A DNA stretch of 64,000 nucleotides. Origin: Roridomyces roridus. Its lineage: Eukaryota; Basidiomycota; Agaricomycetes; Agaricales; Mycenaceae. The stretch is from assembly GCA_029378245.1 (NCBI GenBank), contig JARKIF010000010.1, positions 124,001 to 188,000 of the forward strand, given 5' to 3'. A program made the translations under genes and the position numbers. The notes beneath the pieces were generated by a model. That model was not told where the DNA came from and did not search any database. It worked only from the letters and a program-made list of their open reading frames with translations. Numbering within the stretch: the first letter of the stretch is position 1; every line of letters begins with the position of its first letter. Shown in pieces: positions 43,790 to 54,492 of this stretch.

Positions 43790-44680
43790 ATGGCTGCATC
43801 AGTCAACCATCACGTTGGTGCGTTGACTATCGCTGACTTGCTGCGACGGACTCCCTTCACGTCCCTTCTACGCTACTGTCGAGCTTGTCGCCTCAACCCG
43901 AAATTCACCAAACCTGCATGCGTTGACGCAGGTCCGAGCAATCTCAAGAGACGCGTCGGACCTCGGTGCAATGTGGCGCCCTACCCTCATCGTATTGAAC
44001 CTCCTGGTCTCTCAAATCTTTTCTCCGACATGGTGAGTGAATCCTTCCATTCTGCATTCCGATTTAATCTGCTACAGGCAGGTGTAAACAAACTTCTTCC
44101 TGCCCGTCGCCCGAGGTTCCCTGCTCTGCTCGGGTGACTCTCCAGCCGTCCTACACGGAACTGGCTGGCACCCTACGAGCCATGTTGTAAATCTGGATCC
44201 GTCGCATGACACCGGATGAGCAATGGGCCCAAGTTGCTCAGTAGCGAAAACAGATCCCCGACTTCGAATTCAAGATCGAACCCGTTCGCCTGGCTGTTAC
44301 TGCCCTTCCTTGTTTCGTCGCACATGAATTGGTGGGCACTCAGGCGGGTCTTCGAAGCGACTTCCAAGTAAGCGCCATTCCCGTATTTCCTCCAAACTGC
44401 TGACATTTTATAGGCCCGTAGATACACGGTGGAACTCCTCACCACGCTCCGCACCTCTTTCACGACTGTCCGTTCGGTAAGTTGGCCTCTCACCGCTTGT
44501 CTTGTTTTGACGGTCTCGCAGGGCCTACCTAGTCCACCTCTCCTTCCGCGGAGCCCTGAATCGTGCTTCTGCACAAGCCAAGCTCGCGGATATGCTCCGT
44601 CGCCCGCAGAGCGTGATTTGACCCGATCAAGAGAGCGAGCTGTTGGGCAGATACCGCAGAGGATGCATTAGTCTGAGGAC
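43790..44680 (+). pseudogene. Degenerate fragment of the conserved protein gene, next to copy D
   Basis: The first part (NHHVGALTIADLLRR; CVDAGPSNLKRRVG; APYPHRIEPPGLS) is shared with the segments at 30.0-30.3 and 47.5-47.9 kb. Later parts resemble the parent: SYTELAGTLRAML then IWIRRMTPDEQWAQ, ELVGTQAGLRSDFQ, and a C-terminal piece near 44640. Stops and shifts occur throughout. Confidence 0.6.
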
Positions 44681-44789
44681 AACTAGCTCAGACTCTGGAT
44701 GGCGAACCCATTTTTGACTCCGTCTTCCCTTTGCGGATATTGGGCAATTCCACTCGACAACTCCTATCAGCTTCCAAGTCTCACCCTCG

Positions 44790-45812
44790 ATGTTACCCCC
44801 TGAGCTCGTCGAGCTCATCCTGGGCTACGGCTGGGACTGTCTGTCGACGACCAACTATCGACATTCGTACGCCATGACCCAGTGGATGCTCGTGAGCCAC
44901 GGGTGGCTCAAAATTGTTATCCCCATCGTTTTCCGAAACGTCTGGATCACCTCCATTCCCCACATGCACTACATGTCTAAAATCGTCGATGCGTCCTTCA
45001 TTTGCCAACTGGCAGGTATCACCAATGTCGCCAAGTATTTCAAGGAGAACTGCCGCTCCCTCACCGTCTCTGCGTTCCAGAGACGTCAGGGAGAGTATGC
45101 GGCTCAATGCGCTGAACTCGAGGAGTACGCGAGAGACCCCCGGTGTACCCTTCTCATCGAGGACTTTCTTCCTGTCCGTCAGAGACAAGCGACCTTCGGA
45201 ATCCCTCCGAGACTTGTGGCCACCTTCATCCGCGACTATGTCCCCTTCATAACATCTCTCCACTTTGTCCTTGTCGACTGCACCCCGGTCTACTACAACT
45301 GGGAAATGCGTTTTGTCACGCCCTATCTCAGAAGCAACGAATACCCATGGAACCTTACCGACCTGTACATCAACTTTGCCTACACCACCCCGCCGCCTGC
45401 ACTGCTGCGGGACGCTCCACCAGGAACCTTTTATCCCCCGCGCTCAGAAGATGATATACCGCCACTGCACGAGTTCGCCGGAGTCAGGCGACTCGTCGTG
45501 AGGGATGTCCATGCCGATTTCATTGCATTCCTAGCTACGGCGTGCCCCCTCTTGGAATGCATTGAGTCGACGGCGGAACTTGGGCCGGACTATTTGCCGC
45601 CCGGTTTTTCTGACGAGAGGCGGGAGAGGTTCGCCTTCCGACGGCTTGCACCTACCATGTTTTGGGGCCTGCCAGTACCTACGCCTCCTCTTCCGGCTGC
45701 TGCCCCGATTTTGACTGCACCAGCGGGAGACTGCCCTCCCGATGGCCGACAGAAGAAGAAACATTCCTTCTGGCATATTGTACGGCGCGCGTTGAGTCGC
45801 AAACGCAGCTAA
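44790..45812 (+). CDS. LPPEL F-box-like family, copy D (intact)
   Basis: 340 residues in one frame, the only clearly unbroken member of this five-copy family. The N-terminal F-box-like part is MLPPELVELILGYGWDCLST with YAMTQWMLVSHGWLKIVI. Distinctive conserved blocks follow: ENCRSLTVSAFQRRQGEYAA, VATFIRDYVPFITSLHFVLV-DCTPVYYNWEM, NFAYTTPPPALLRDAPPGTF, RRLVVRDVHADFIAFLATAC and PLLECIESTAELGPDYLPP. It ends with a Pro/Ala linker and the basic KKKHSFWHIVRRALSRKRS. No known enzyme motif is seen. Role unknown; an F-box-like adaptor is the best guess. Confidence 0.75.
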   Translation: MLPPELVELILGYGWDCLSTTNYRHSYAMTQWMLVSHGWLKIVIPIVFRNVWITSIPHMHYMSKIVDASFICQLAGITNVAKYFKENCRSLTVSAFQRRQGEYAAQCAELEEYARDPRCTLLIEDFLPVRQRQATFGIPPRLVATFIRDYVPFITSLHFVLVDCTPVYYNWEMRFVTPYLRSNEYPWNLTDLYINFAYTTPPPALLRDAPPGTFYPPRSEDDIPPLHEFAGVRRLVVRDVHADFIAFLATACPLLECIESTAELGPDYLPPGFSDERRERFAFRRLAPTMFWGLPVPTPPLPAAAPILTAPAGDCPPDGRQKKKHSFWHIVRRALSRKRS

Positions 45813-46087
45813 ACGCCTTTTTATGTCTATCGACTTCGCCCTGCTACTGGGAGAACTCGCATTATATACCAACTCTGCGTTCATTTAGCGCTATAATACG
45901 AGGTCCATTCTGAGAGCGAGGCTGCGGATTGACTGGCACTTCTTTCTTTGCGTCTGCGTTTCAAGCACCTCAGACCGGAAGGGACGAGGAGGGAAGCCAT
46001 CAGTGCCATCCGGTTTCACTCGGAGGCGACTTTTCGAGAAACACTGGACAGGATCTCCTATGTCTCACTTCCACGTCCACTACCTCA

Positions 46088-47030
46088 ATGTTACCCCCCG
46101 AACTGTTCGAACTCATCGTGCGCCTCGGCTGGGACTGTCTGTCGACAACCAACTATCGACACTCCTACGCCGTGACGCAGTGGATGCTCGTCAGTCGTGA
46201 CTGGCTCAGAATCGTCGTCCCCATCGTTTCACGAGACGTTTGGATTACCTCCACCCCCCATATGCACTACATCTGTGCAATCATCAGAGGTGCCGATTCC
46301 TGCATTTAGTACCGACTAGCAGGTTTCATCGATGTCGCAAAGTATTTTGAGGAGAACTGCCACTCCGTCACCATCGTCGTGTATCAGGCGCTTCAAGAGG
46401 AGTACATTGCTCAATGCGCTGAACTCGAGGAGTACGCCAGAAACTCCAACTGTACCCTACTCATCAAGGGCTCTCTACCCGTGAGCCAGAGACTACCAAT
46501 GTTCCCCATCGATCCTCGCTACCGTTGCGTCTTTAATCCGCGACTTCACCCCCAACATCACGTTCCTCCATTTTATCATCGTTGACTGCACCCCCGTCTT
46601 CTACCACTGGGCGATGCCCATGGTTACACGCTGGGTGAGAACGGACCAATATCCGGAGACGCTCACCGACCTGGGCATCACATTTACCTACACTTCCCCA
46701 CCCCCCGCGCTCCTCCGGGGCGCTCCAAGAGGGACCTTCTTTCCCCCTCGCTCACCAGGAGATGTACCCCCACTCCACAACTTTGCTGGAATCAAGCGCT
46801 TGGTCGTGCGGGATGTCCATGCCGATTTTGTTGCGTTCATAACCACCGCGTGCCCCGTATTGGAGTGCATCGAGTCGACGGCGGAGTTTCGGGCGCAGGA
46901 TTTGCCGCCTGAGATATCTGACGAGCGGCGGGAGAAGTTCGTCTTTCGACGCCTTGCGCCTACCATGTCTTGGGATCTGCCGGTGCTCACTCCTGTTGCT
47001 CCTACTCCGTCGACTACAGGTTCTCTTTGA
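46088..47030 (+). pseudogene. LPPEL F-box-like family, copy E (stop and frameshifts)
   Basis: Starts MLPPELFELIVRLGWDCLS. A TAG stop at about 46307 falls in the place of I-[C/Y]-Q-L-A-G. The frame continues (FIDVAKYFEENCHSVTIVVY) until a shift near 46520 (PIDPRYRCVFNPRLH for P-R-F-V-A-S-F-I-R-D). The frame is regained at PMVTRWVRTDQYPETLTDLG and runs through CPVLECIESTAEFRAQDLP to 47030. Its leader (ASAFQAPQT at 45955 on) and tail match copy A. Confidence 0.8.
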
Positions 47031-47281
47031 CTGCAGTTTAGTAAACGCGGCCCAGCCCCTGCTCATTTACGTATTTACAATATCATTCACTTCCTCAGTT
47101 TCTCCACTCGCCGTTTGTTTTCTGGCTCATTTACATTTCTATCCGGAGCACTCGCATACTGACGAACGGAAGGACTATTCGAATAATAACTAATCGCTTT
47201 TGCATTTACTACGAGAGGAACACGGTAGATTACTGAAGCGGTACAGTACAGTAGAGTAAGATGCACAAAGCTGCTGACACG
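47031..47281. other. Shared 3' flank of copy E
   Basis: Similar, in inverted orientation, to 27050-27290 downstream of copy A (both contain CTGCAGTTTAGTAAACGC and CTCATTTAC). No gene. Confidence 0.6.
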
Positions 47282-47375
47282 TCATTCAGGACCCAGTCGC
47301 ATTGGCTTTCGCCCGAGATACTCCCGCTCGAGGGCAGCTTGTTCGTGCAGGGCACACCCCCGGTTTCTCATTTCG
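47282..47375 (-). pseudogene. 3'-end fragment of an HNH-type gene
   Basis: Minus-strand reading LHEQAALEREYLGRKPMRLG then stop. GACCCAGTCGCATTGGCTT matches the 3' end of HNH copy 1 at 26977-27000 in inverted orientation. This marks the far edge of the inverted duplication. Confidence 0.6.
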
Positions 47376-47539
47376 TTGGTAGTTTAGGGGGTGGTCGTCA
47401 GTTAAATATATTCATTGTACCTTGATCGGGTTACCGGCTGGTGCATTCTGGTGCATTTCTAGGTCTCCCACACACAGGCGATGAGGACGAGAACTTGCAA
47501 ACCCCTAGATGTCAAAGACGCGCCACGGGAGCAGTAGAC

Positions 47540-47890
47540 GGAGGTAAATCGCTCGTTCACGTCAACCATCACGTTGGCGCGTCGACTTGCTCTCAACTTG
47601 CTCTGCAGCGTCCCATAGCGTCCCTTTTCCGTTGTCGTCTCCTCAACACAATCTACCTTCCACGATTACCTCGTCGACACAAGCTCGGGCAATCTCCAGA
47701 GACGCGTCGGTGCAATGTGGCACACCACCCGGGCCCTCGTATTGAGCCTCCTGGTCTCCCGAATATCCGCCCAAACCTGGTGAGTAAATCCTCCAAGTCT
47801 GCGTTCCATTTTAACCTACGACAGGTGCAATAAAAACTATCTTCCTGGCCAACCTGTCGTCCCACCTGGAGGCCAATTCCCAACTCCACA
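47540..47890 (+). pseudogene. 5' segment of the duplicated fragment unit
   Basis: Matches the start of the copy-D fragment (VNHHVGASTCSQLALQR; RIEPPGLPNIRPN; FHFNLRQ). The open frame NYLPGQPVVPPGGQFPTPQH then runs straight into the glycosidase-like gene. Confidence 0.55.
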
Positions 47891-47899
47891 ACACTCGGA

Positions 47900-49442
47900 C
47901 GAGGCGTTATTGGTTTTCCGATGCACGCCTATCATCAATTCGTACCTCGAGGGAGAGACCAACGGTGGCATCCTCGTCGAAGCGTTCACCACTTTCACTC
48001 AATACGAGGATGCCGAAAAGATTGTGGGAGGCGCGGTTCCGGACAGTTTGGAGGTGTCTGTTACGCATAGAGGAAAAGACCTCGCGACTGGACGACTCGC
48101 AGTGTCCGTCGACTCCAAACACACTGCCGAGCTGTACTTTCCCCTTCCGACCCTCGGACAGCCTCGCAGACAGCCATACTCTGTCGATTGCTCGGCGTCC
48201 TATGGCGAGGATGCTCAGATTAACACCACGTCCGCACTGTCTTACCTACCCCGTCCATCCTCTGGCTCGGTAACGAAAAGGGATTTGCGCACAGGAGCAC
48301 TTCTGGCCGGAGATTTGGACGAACCACTGTTTCCGATTGGGTTCTACACCTCTTTTGACAACCATCTCGCCTCGAATCTCTCCATTCTTGACGACATCAA
48401 GGACCAAGGGTATGTCTGTAGCTCCCACTCTTTCTCAAACTCATCCAATGCGCAGATTCAATATCGTCCACCCAGTACCTACATTTGGCGATCTGGCAGC
48501 ACTTGAAAGGGTGCTGGATCGGATGGAGCTGCTCGGGCTCTACTTGGTGTATGATATGCGCCACACGTACAACAACCCAGAAACCCTCGCTGCCGAAGTC
48601 AATATGATCAAAAGTCGCCCGAATCTACTTCTGTGGTACACAAGCGACGAGCCTGACGGAACGAGCGAGCCGCTTAACGTGACCCGTTTCGCATATGACG
48701 CCATATACGACCTCGACGGTTACCACCCTGTCTCGATCGTGCTCAACTGCGCCGACTACGAGTTTACGTCGTACACTGAGGGGGCCGATATTGTCATGCC
48801 CGACACATACACGATCGCCAACGACCCTTCGTTCTCCGCAAAGTACAACACATCTTGCACCCTGGATTTCGGTTGTTGTGGGTGTGATAACTGTGAAGGC
48901 CAGCTCGAGGATATATCGCGCCGCCTGGACGATTTTGCAGCGCGCTTGGATATCTTGGGTTGGGCGCGGACGCGAGGGGTCTGGTCTGTTCCGCAAGCTT
49001 TTGGAGGCGAAGAGTTTTGGACACGTCCGCCGACGGGACGTGAATTTGCTGTCCAGGTCATCCTAAGCATCAACCACGGCGCACGAGGAATAATGCCTTG
49101 GATCGACCCGACTCCCGCAGACATCAAGAGCGTAGCATCGGCACTTGCCAAGGCGCTCGATCAAGCCAAAACATTCATCTTCGACCCTCGAGCGCAGTTC
49201 AGGTCCTTGCAGTCGGATCGAGTGGATGTGGGCATGTGGTCCGTTGGGACCCAGACGCTTGTGCTAATAGCGAACCTGAACGAGCGGGAAGCGGCAGTGG
49301 AGTTGCCGTTGCCAGACTCAGTTACTCTGAGGGAACTGGTCAATTACGGCGTTGAGGCGTCGCTTTGGGAAGCAGGTAGAGGTGAATTTGGAGCCTTTGG
49401 GCTGTGCGATACTGGTTGCGCACCTCCCGGCGGTGATGTTTA
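47900..49442 (+). CDS. TIM-barrel glycoside hydrolase-like protein, 5' end uncertain
   Basis: Secreted-type fungal glycosidase-like family not firmly assigned to a CAZy class (my recollection). The N-terminal beta region reads YLEGETNGGILVEAFTTFTQ. The barrel follows: PLFPIGFYTSFDNHLASNLS, and after an intron at 48410-48453 NIVHPVPTFGDLAALERVLD, LGLYLVYDMRHTYNNPETL, LLLWYTSDEPDGTSEPL (the E in D-E-P is the likely acid), GADIVMPDTYTI, then VWSVPQAFGGEEFWTRPPTG and SINHGARGIMPWIDP. The C-terminal sandwich ends at 49440. No Met plus signal peptide is found upstream; the frame instead continues back into the duplicated fragment, so the original first exon appears lost. It may be inactive or use another start. 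Confidence 0.7.
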
Positions 49443-50267
49443 ATGCGCAAGATGACGAATTGTGAGTTGCTGTTCTCGTACGTCGTTCTTTTCTGATTCA
49501 CGTTTAGCACTGAAGGGCAGATGTAGACCAAGAATTGCGCCATGGGTTTCGGGATTGGCTGGCATACGAATCTCCGACTTTGCTTTCAAAAAGGGGAATG
49601 AATCTACACCCTAACTGGTGGTGGACGACTTTGCACCGGGAGGTTGACCACGTCAAAGTACTCGAAACTAAGCGCTTCTTCAGCTGTGGACACGCGCAGC
49701 GGAGTGTATTCTCGAGTGTTTCAAGACATGGTCTTCACTATGCAGTCGGTACCTTGGGTTCCTGGACGAGATGGGGCGGTCTGGTGCGCATGTGCGATGC
49801 GTGCTGTACAGCGAGTTACAGCCATGATTGTCCGCCGGTTGGAGCAGAAGGGCGTCGTTGGCGATTACTTGGAGACGCCAGTGATGTGAAAGCGTTGGAC
49901 GTGACGTGGAGTGGTCCCGTTGTCTCTTGACTTATGGACGCAACTGCAACTTGCAACGCAACGGGTCGGACGGCGGGCTGTTCAATCAGCTGGCTTGGAA
50001 GTGCGTCTTTCCGGATTTTGACACATTCGGGTCCCTCCAAGCCCAGCAGCTGCAGTTGTCGGAGTATGTAGGACACTTTCTGATTTTTGGTGGTGATGGC
50101 GGGTATTTTGCGCGATTTGGGTCTCCAGAGGAATTGAACTGTTTATAATGGGTTCTCTGTATATAATCTCGAATTAGTGTAGTTTTTTCCCCTTGGATTG
50201 TACTTGCGAGAACAGACTGGGATCAGACTGTTTGTTTTAATTTACCACTCTTTCTGTGCCGCCGCTC
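49443..50267 (+). other. Unresolved coding-like remnant
   Basis: Several overlapping plus-strand frames show protein-like composition (VFQDMVFTMQSVP; AMRAVQRVTAMIVRRLEQK; DYLETPVM; then NGSDGGLFNQLAWKC and HFLIFGGDGGYFARFGSPEE) but do not join cleanly. The piece MRAV-x-R-V-T-A with D-Y-L-E-T faintly recalls the end of Och1/GT32-type glycosyltransferases. I do not call a gene. Confidence 0.3.
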
Positions 50268-51578
50268 ATGGCCGCACCTAATATACCACCCATTCTTCGC
50301 CTCCCAGACGAGCTTCTCGTCGAGATCGTAGCTGCCGTGCAAGACAGAACACTTTCTTTCGATCCAGAATCAGAGAGTCCCCGCTCAGAAATCGTCGCGT
50401 CCCAAATATGCCACCGTTTCCGACGCGCAGTTACAGCCGCGTCTACACTCTGGACCCAAGTGACTCTCGACCTCTGTCGCGACGAATCAGCAGAGCTTGC
50501 GCGGCTCTATCTCGACCGGTCGGCTGGGTGTCGGATAGAGATGAATTTACGCGCTATGGACGAAGTTCAGGCGCCGAAGGGCCTCCACTATCTCAGCCCC
50601 CATATCGGTCGCATTGCGCGATTGACTATCGCTTTCGAGGCGCACCAAGCTCTGGACAGTATTTTTTATTCGTTTCAAAACGTCGTCATGGCCTCCCTGG
50701 AACACCTCGAGATCAGCAGCGAATACGATGTCGACGTGTCAGTGGATTTGTCCCCACTCAAATTAACAAATATTACCTCCCTCAAAATGACCCGCTGCAC
50801 TCCTCCTTTTCCGCCACCTCAATGGATGGCTGCCCTCACGCACCTCTATCTGAGTAAAACCCCTGGCCAGTTCCCGGGAACTCGGATATTTTCCGATTTA
50901 TCACCACGCAACTCCCTTCACTGGTTTATCTCTACCTTGACCTGGCGGTCCTGACCAGGGTCAACTTTGAATGGGGGACCGGGATTGTCTCTCAGTCCCT
51001 GACGCATCTGGACTTGGAGTTCCACAGTGATAGCGAACAAGATGTCCTGAATGTCCTCGCGTCTTTGGACACACCCCATCTCACTCATCTCAGTCTCCAT
51101 CGCTCACGGAGACCAGTTCTCTCTCTTCCTCAACTCCACCATGCAGTCGAGGTTCCCTGCCCTGACCTCACTCACGTTCACCGATCTGGGCCAAGGTTCA
51201 TGTGATTGCGAGCGTACCGAACCCTTTCGCAGTATCTACGAGCCAATAAGGGCCCCTCCTCTGGGGCTCTTTCCCGTCATGTCCTCTTTGACCCTCATAC
51301 GCGAATGTTTTACTCCGCGAATCGTTTCAGATCTCTTGGGTCCCGGTTCGCACCCGTGGCCGCAATTGGAGGTTCTTGCGCTTCGACCCAGGGTCGCAGA
51401 TGCGGAAAACCCTTATGCGGCTCTTCAGGACGTGGTGCGCTGGAAACGGAGCCAGGAAGAACCGCTCCCGTCATTCAAGCTCTCACCGAACCTATTCGAG
51501 CGCCAATTTTGGGTCGAGAACGGGGTGAATGTAGGGTTGCTGGAAAACGATGACGGGTTCAAGGGACGTGTTCCTTGA
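50268..51578 (+). pseudogene. Third member of the 13-15 kb F-box-like family, frameshifted
   Basis: Colinear with the genes at 13086 and 14524: ILRLPDELLVEIVAAVQ, SQICHRFRRAVTAASTLWTQ, LARLYLDRSAGCRIEMNLRA. Near 50905 the frame shifts by one to TTQLPSLVYLYLDLAVLTRV, and near 51100 again to HGDQFSLFLNSTMQSRFPAL and ECFTPRIVSDLLGPGSHPWP, ending FWVENGVNVGLLEN. Neither shift has fitting splice sites. Probably a pseudogene. Confidence 0.75.
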
Positions 51579-51912
51579 CGGTATGTCGCCTCGTTGTTTC
51601 TTCGCACTTGCTATTCAGCTACCTTCCAGACGCTGCGTTAACGTCGACCATCACGTCGGCTGCCGTCCGCCAAGCCATCTTGTCTTTCACCACCATGCCT
51701 TGGGCCTCCGTTCTCCAGCCCACCAACGTGAACATTAACCTACGCGCAGCTCTCACAACCCAGCAAAACTGTTGTCCTAAGGCCTCATCAGGGAATGTGG
51801 ACATTTGCTGGAGCGCATTTTCTTCAAGGCTTAGTGCCGAACTGGTCCTTCGCCTCTTTCGAACGTTTGCGATTTGGGTATCTATCCAGCTGCATACACG
51901 AGACTCCCTACT
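51579..51912. other. Intergenic stretch with a piece of the fragment unit
   Basis: GTCGACCATCACGTCGGCTG near 51645 resembles the HVNHHVGA-coding start of the units at 43.8 and 47.5 kb. Otherwise nothing is recognised. Confidence 0.4.
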
Positions 51913-53262
51913 TTACGGGCCCTGAGTCAAATCCCACATCGTACCCAACAAAGGCAAGAACTGCGGGTTCCTCGTCGCGCTCCAGTCGGCATTCAGCAAT
52001 CCCCAAGTCTCCTCATAGTTAATCGTCCCATCGCGCACATAATACGACCCCTGCAAACCCCATACCGACCAATCCGCATCGTTGTTCGTCATATACTGGA
52101 CCAGGCATGTCAAGTAATTGGCATCCGCATCGCTCAGGCCACCATCGTTGGGCCCACCAGTCTGTCCAACACCAAACTCGGAAAGCCAAAGCGGGCCGGT
52201 ATAGCTCTCGCCCTGGACAAGAACAAACCCAGCGAAAAGCCCGTACTCGCTCTGCACGACGCTACAATCCGTGCCTAGGGCGCTGAACAAAGCCGAATAC
52301 GAATACGCATGGAACTCCCACACGCGCTTACTCGTCCAGTCGCCTGTATCGAGCGAAGTGGAGCGGAGCAGCGAGAGGTCCATTCCGCCATTGACGCCTC
52401 CCACGATGACGAGCAGGTCGGGGTTGTTGGTGTGGATGGTGGACCCGGCTTCCTCGACGTGCGGGAACCAGTCGTCAGCTGGGTTGAGGACGGGGGTTTG
52501 GCGCATTTCGTTTCGGATGGACATGCCTACGACACCGGGGTGGGATTTGGACCAGATCGCCATGGCGCCCAGGCCCTCAAGCCAGTCGGAGGTGATGAAA
52601 TATTGTTGGTTGTCGGCGTTGTAAACGCCTGATGCGTCTTTCCACCAGCCGTTTCCGTCCGTGAAGTTGCAGCTACCGACCAACGACGTCAATGAATGCG
52701 AGAAAACGAATCTGGCAGCGACGTACCACCAAGATGCTTTGGAGACGTGATTATCGAGGATGGTCATGATGCCGCGGGCCCAAAGGGCGTCGACAACTGC
52801 TCCAAAGACGTCCAAGCGAGTCGAGGTGGTGAGGAAGGGGTTGATAGAGGCGGCGGAGTTGTAGACGGTAGCGAAGGCTGCAGCGTCAACACCAGCGGAA
52901 ACGGCTCCCTGGGTGAAGGAATCCTGGACGGACACCGAAGGACCCAAAGCCGTGTCGATGCTGTACGTCAAGCGAACGCAATTGAAGTTGTTGGACGCGA
53001 CGTAGTCGACAATGGTATCCAGCGGCTGGTTGCTCAAACCTTCCTGAGAGACGAATTAGGCTGCAAGGCAGAGATCGAGTGGGGAATGACGGACGGGAAT
53101 CTGGGCCTCCAGATGTCCGACCCAGTTCACGCAACGGAACTTGACGCGTTGGCCGTTGGCATCAAGAATCCACCGACTAGAGGTCGACAATGGAAGAACC
53201 TGTGCCAAGACGAGAGGCACGGCGAGGGCGAGGACTGCCAGACAACGGGGGAGAAGCGCCAT
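51913..53262 (-). CDS. Secreted GH5 glycoside hydrolase, copy 2 (intact)
   Basis: Predicted secreted glucanase-type enzyme of the GH5 (cellulase) fold. The start is at 53262 with a signal peptide at about residues 1-20, then SSRWILDANGQRVKFRCVNW and VGHLEAQ. An intron at about 53043-53098 leads to GLSNQPLDTIVDYVASNNFN, CVRLTYSIDTAL, RGIMTILDNHVSKASWW, and after an intron at 52675-52725 CNFTDGNGWWKD. Catalytic acid: E in GMSIRNEMRQ; nucleophile: E in LWLSEFGVGQ. Other barrel signatures are VWEFHAYSYS and WGLQGSYYVRDG. It ends PLLGTMWDLTQGP. Substrate specificity within GH5 is not clear. Confidence 0.87.
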
Positions 53263-53562
53263 GTATTGCTTAGAACAATGGCCAAGGTGTACGGCCCATT
53301 ATATGTCGGCCCTCACGCGTTCGCGACGATCATGGGTGGAGAAGGTGCATGTGGAGATACAAGCGCAGGATGTTCGCGTAATACGAAGGCCTCGGGTACA
53401 TGGGATGTTTCGAGGTTTGGAAGAGGGTCTGTCAAGCCCGCGTGAAGTCACTCCAACTAGCCGAATGATCTGCAGTGTATAACCTGAGCTAAATAGTTCT
53501 TTGTCTCGCGAGTTTCAGATAAAATACACGTCGATTCGATACCCTGCCTGGATACAAAAGAA

Positions 53563-54344
53563 TCATGTACGCAACCAAGCGGTCTTGGCAATCTTCTTTA
53601 GCTTTTTCTGCTGCTTGAATCGCTCCTATGAAAAGTTGTAAGAGGGCAGTGGAAGGGAACAAAGACAGGTGGACTCACCAAGTCCTTCTTACTAGGCCGT
53701 TTACGCTTCTTCTCTCCTCCCTCGGCCTCTGCAGCACGCTCCTGCTCCAAATTCTGCTCCCACGCGGCCATGTCGAAAAAGACCTCACTCATGCGCTTCA
53801 TGCGCTCATACTCGGACAGATGAGCCGGCGAACGCGAGTCCATGGCGGCAAACTGACCCGTACGGGCGTTGAATTTCGCCTGGAAGCTTGGGAGCCCGGA
53901 TGGGTCGACTGAAGAAGAAGAGGTGGAGGCGGCGAGGGAGGGGTCGAGGTACGCAAGGTGAGGGTCGATTCCCTGCGCCAATGCTGCGTTTTGTAGAGCA
54001 GTATAATGAGGGACCGAGGGATCTGGCTGCGTTCCGGGTGTCTGAGAGGTGCTCGCCTCGGACGTGGTAGCCGCCCCTGCTGCGGACTCTGGGGGTTGCA
54101 GGGGATTTACCCAGGTAGTTTCCTGTGTCTCGGAGTTGTAGAAATAGTATGCGTTGAACTGCGGGGAGAATATGGCTTGCCAGGCCGTTTGAGCAGCTGG
54201 AGGTTCAGTCTCTTCAGACGAGGTGGCAGCTTCCGTCCCTTCAGATGAGGCCACGGGTTCCGTGCCTTCTGTTGGCTCGGTCGAAGAGGATGGCTCGGGT
54301 GAGGACTCCTTGCTCTTCGCCTTGCTTTCGAGTGTGGTGGACAT
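53563..54344 (-). CDS. WW-domain protein
   Basis: Start at 54344 (MSTTLESKAKSK). An acidic Ser/Thr/Glu-rich N-terminus precedes one WW domain, WQAIFSPQFNAYYFYNSE-TQETTWVNP (about residues 55-82), which binds Pro-rich ligands. A helical C-terminal half has YERMKRMSEVFFDMAAWEQN and the basic KKRKRPSKKDL. A final exon (intron about 53625-53678) gives ERFKQQKKLKKIAKTAWLRT. The basic tail suggests a nuclear, possibly splicing-linked role (inference). Confidence 0.82.
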
Positions 54345-54492
54345 GGAGGAGGCACAAACGCTGACAAATACAAAGTGTTCTCTTCAACTGCAACGACGCG
54401 TACGTGGATTGTCAAGTTCATTGAATACTTAAAAACATAATTCTAGGGAAATAATTTACTGTTCACCTCTCTGTCCGAATAAATACGCCTGA

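Noticed and set aside
51874..53445. Long plus-strand open frames over the GH5 gene
   Set aside because: Antisense of conserved coding sequence with no family-like content.
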